Below, piece by piece: positions 33,668 through 34,542 of a DNA stretch of 34,542 bases (positions within the stretch are counted from its first letter, which is position 1; each line of letters begins with the position of its first letter). The stretch is taken from assembly GCA_001563325.1 (NCBI GenBank), contig LRSK01000186.1, positions 1-34,542 of the forward strand, written 5' to 3'. Source of the DNA: Candidatus Thorarchaeota archaeon SMTZ1-83. GTDB lineage: Archaea > Asgardarchaeota > Thorarchaeia > Thorarchaeales > Thorarchaeaceae. The notes below the pieces were generated by a model, which ran no database searches, was not told where the DNA came from, and was given only the letters and a program-made list of their open reading frames with translations. The position numbers and the translations under genes were made by a program.

Positions 33668-34542
33668 GTGTGGGTCGAATTGACGGCTACTGGACATGCC
33701 ATAGAGGCCATTCTGATTACAGACAAGGCAGGCAGTGCCAGATTCTACATGCAACTCGACCCTCGTGCATTCGGGATGGACCCTGTGCAGGCATCCATCT
33801 TCTTTGCTGCGCTGGACATGTTCTCGGACGAACTCTTTGTAGAGAGTGAGCCTGCATTCCATCTCGACTATGGACCTAGAGTATTCTCTGTATTGAAGGG
33901 AGTAGAAGCCAATCTGATTGCTGTCGGTGCCAAACGACTGAGCTCGGAGGTCATGGACTTGTTGAACACGCTACTTGCGGAGTTTGAGCTTGAATGGCTT
34001 CCTGCTGCAAAGTCCATCGAGCCTGGGTCATCTTTCGAAGACGCCTACTATGAGTCGTTTGGAGAGAGAGTCATGAAGAACCTATCTCTTGAAGATCTCC
34101 CGGACTCATGGATACCATACTTCACAACTAGCCCAGATACGTTGACTATGATTAGCACCACGATAACACCATATATTGACGGTTCAAGAAGTGTGAAAGA
34201 GATTAGAAACGCCAGTGGGCTTTCGAAGAGTGAGATGCTTACCGAAACGTCTAGGTTGTGGGCCCATAGAGTCATTCGTTTTAGAAACATGCTTAGTTTT
34301 GATGACTTTGTGGGTGCGAAGACTCCCTTCTTGCGATATATCCAAGCGGACTCGATAGAAACACAGAATCTGCGACGTCTACATCCTGAGATGGCAGAGG
34401 TTCTGCCTCGCTTGGCCGGACTAATGGACGGGCGACGAACAGTCAGAGAAATGGTCGCTGAGCTTGGAGGGTCGTATGACGAGAGACAAGTACTCAGGAT
34501 GCTGGACCATCTAATGGAGGATGACGTCATCGAAACACTATC
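33668..34542 (+). CDS. Longin/roadblock-like protein with winged-helix repeats (partial, runs off the right edge)
   Basis: An uninterrupted frame of 291 codons runs from GTG 33668 to the window end without a stop. The first 110 residues read like a longin/roadblock domain (AILITDKAGSARFYMQLD, VQASIFFAALDMFSDELF, YGPRVFSVLKGVEANLIAVGA). Residues from about 150 hold two helical units of winged-helix character, ITPYIDGSRSVKEIRNASGLSKSEML and LAGLMDGRRTVREMVAELGG...VLRMLDHLMEDDVIE, similar to PqqD-like wHTH repeats. The layout matches the cytosolic tail of the large surface protein. No ribosome site precedes the GTG, but a TATA-like box 28 bases upstream fits a leaderless transcript. A stop at 33650 excludes a longer start; TTG 33680 is possible. 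Confidence 0.75.
   Translation, partial: MWVELTATGHAIEAILITDKAGSARFYMQLDPRAFGMDPVQASIFFAALDMFSDELFVESEPAFHLDYGPRVFSVLKGVEANLIAVGAKRLSSEVMDLLNTLLAEFELEWLPAAKSIEPGSSFEDAYYESFGERVMKNLSLEDLPDSWIPYFTTSPDTLTMISTTITPYIDGSRSVKEIRNASGLSKSEMLTETSRLWAHRVIRFRNMLSFDDFVGAKTPFLRYIQADSIETQNLRRLHPEMAEVLPRLAGLMDGRRTVREMVAELGGSYDERQVLRMLDHLMEDDVIETL

Noticed and set aside
34048..34530. A 160-codon frame on the minus strand at the right edge
   Set aside because: It is antisense to the longer, motif-bearing plus-strand gene that starts at 33668; its Ser-rich, low-complexity composition is typical of an antisense shadow.

Overview
This window looks like a chromosomal segment of an archaeon, most probably an Asgard archaeon of the Thorarchaeota type. 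The domain evidence is archaeal: Shine-Dalgarno sites of the GGTGA/GAGGTGAG kind, TATA-like boxes upstream of genes, TrmB and Lrp/AsnC regulators, and ferredoxin-dependent 2-oxoacid oxidoreductase subunits. The Asgard placement is an inference. It rests on a very large surface protein whose cytosolic tail looks like a longin/roadblock domain followed by a winged helix, and on a second gene of that design at the right edge. I saw no rRNA, tRNA, CRISPR array, insertion sequence or phage gene. Genes are dense, on both strands, in one- to three-gene units.

Layout, left to right. Positions 1-2.7 kb hold a calcineurin-like phosphoesterase and, divergently, an FAD-linked 2-hydroxyacid oxidase. A 5-kb gene follows (2.9-7.9 kb) for a secreted, membrane-anchored protein with about seven Ig-like repeats. 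Next come a secreted endonuclease/exonuclease/phosphatase-family protein (8.2-9.9 kb), a small Cys-containing protein, an enolase-superfamily enzyme paired with an arginine deiminase/DDAH-type amidinohydrolase (10.5-12.7 kb), a stand-alone PAS protein and a small winged-helix protein. A TrmB-MEDS regulator (13.6-15.0 kb) is divergent from an epimerase-DUF2867 protein. A repair block has a class II photolyase and MsrA (17.2-19.2 kb). S-adenosylhomocysteine hydrolase (19.3-20.5 kb) is divergent from a tandem Lrp-like regulator. Then come membrane proteins, a gamma-carbonic-anhydrase-like protein and a membrane protein with a zinc ribbon.

Positions 24.5-33.5 kb are the metabolic centre. Two paralogous acyl-CoA synthetases read leftward. 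Divergent from them is a three-gene operon for a 2-hydroxyacyl-CoA dehydratase/benzoyl-CoA-reductase-type enzyme: two iron-sulfur subunits and the ATP-dependent activase. Beyond a small beta-barrel protein lie the gamma and beta subunits of a 2-oxoglutarate-type ferredoxin oxidoreductase. A reasonable reading is anaerobic, ferredoxin-linked acyl-CoA metabolism: acids are activated to CoA thioesters, a radical dehydration or reduction is driven by the activase, and oxidative decarboxylation of 2-oxoacids reduces ferredoxin. The substrates cannot be read from the sequence.

Two genes in this block carry frame breaks. The second dehydratase subunit has a GGAT-GGAT tandem duplication that cuts off a well-formed C-terminus still readable in another frame. 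The oxidoreductase beta subunit is split in two frames. Whether these are assembly errors or real lesions needs reads. The right edge cuts a leaderless-looking gene for a longin-like plus winged-helix protein.
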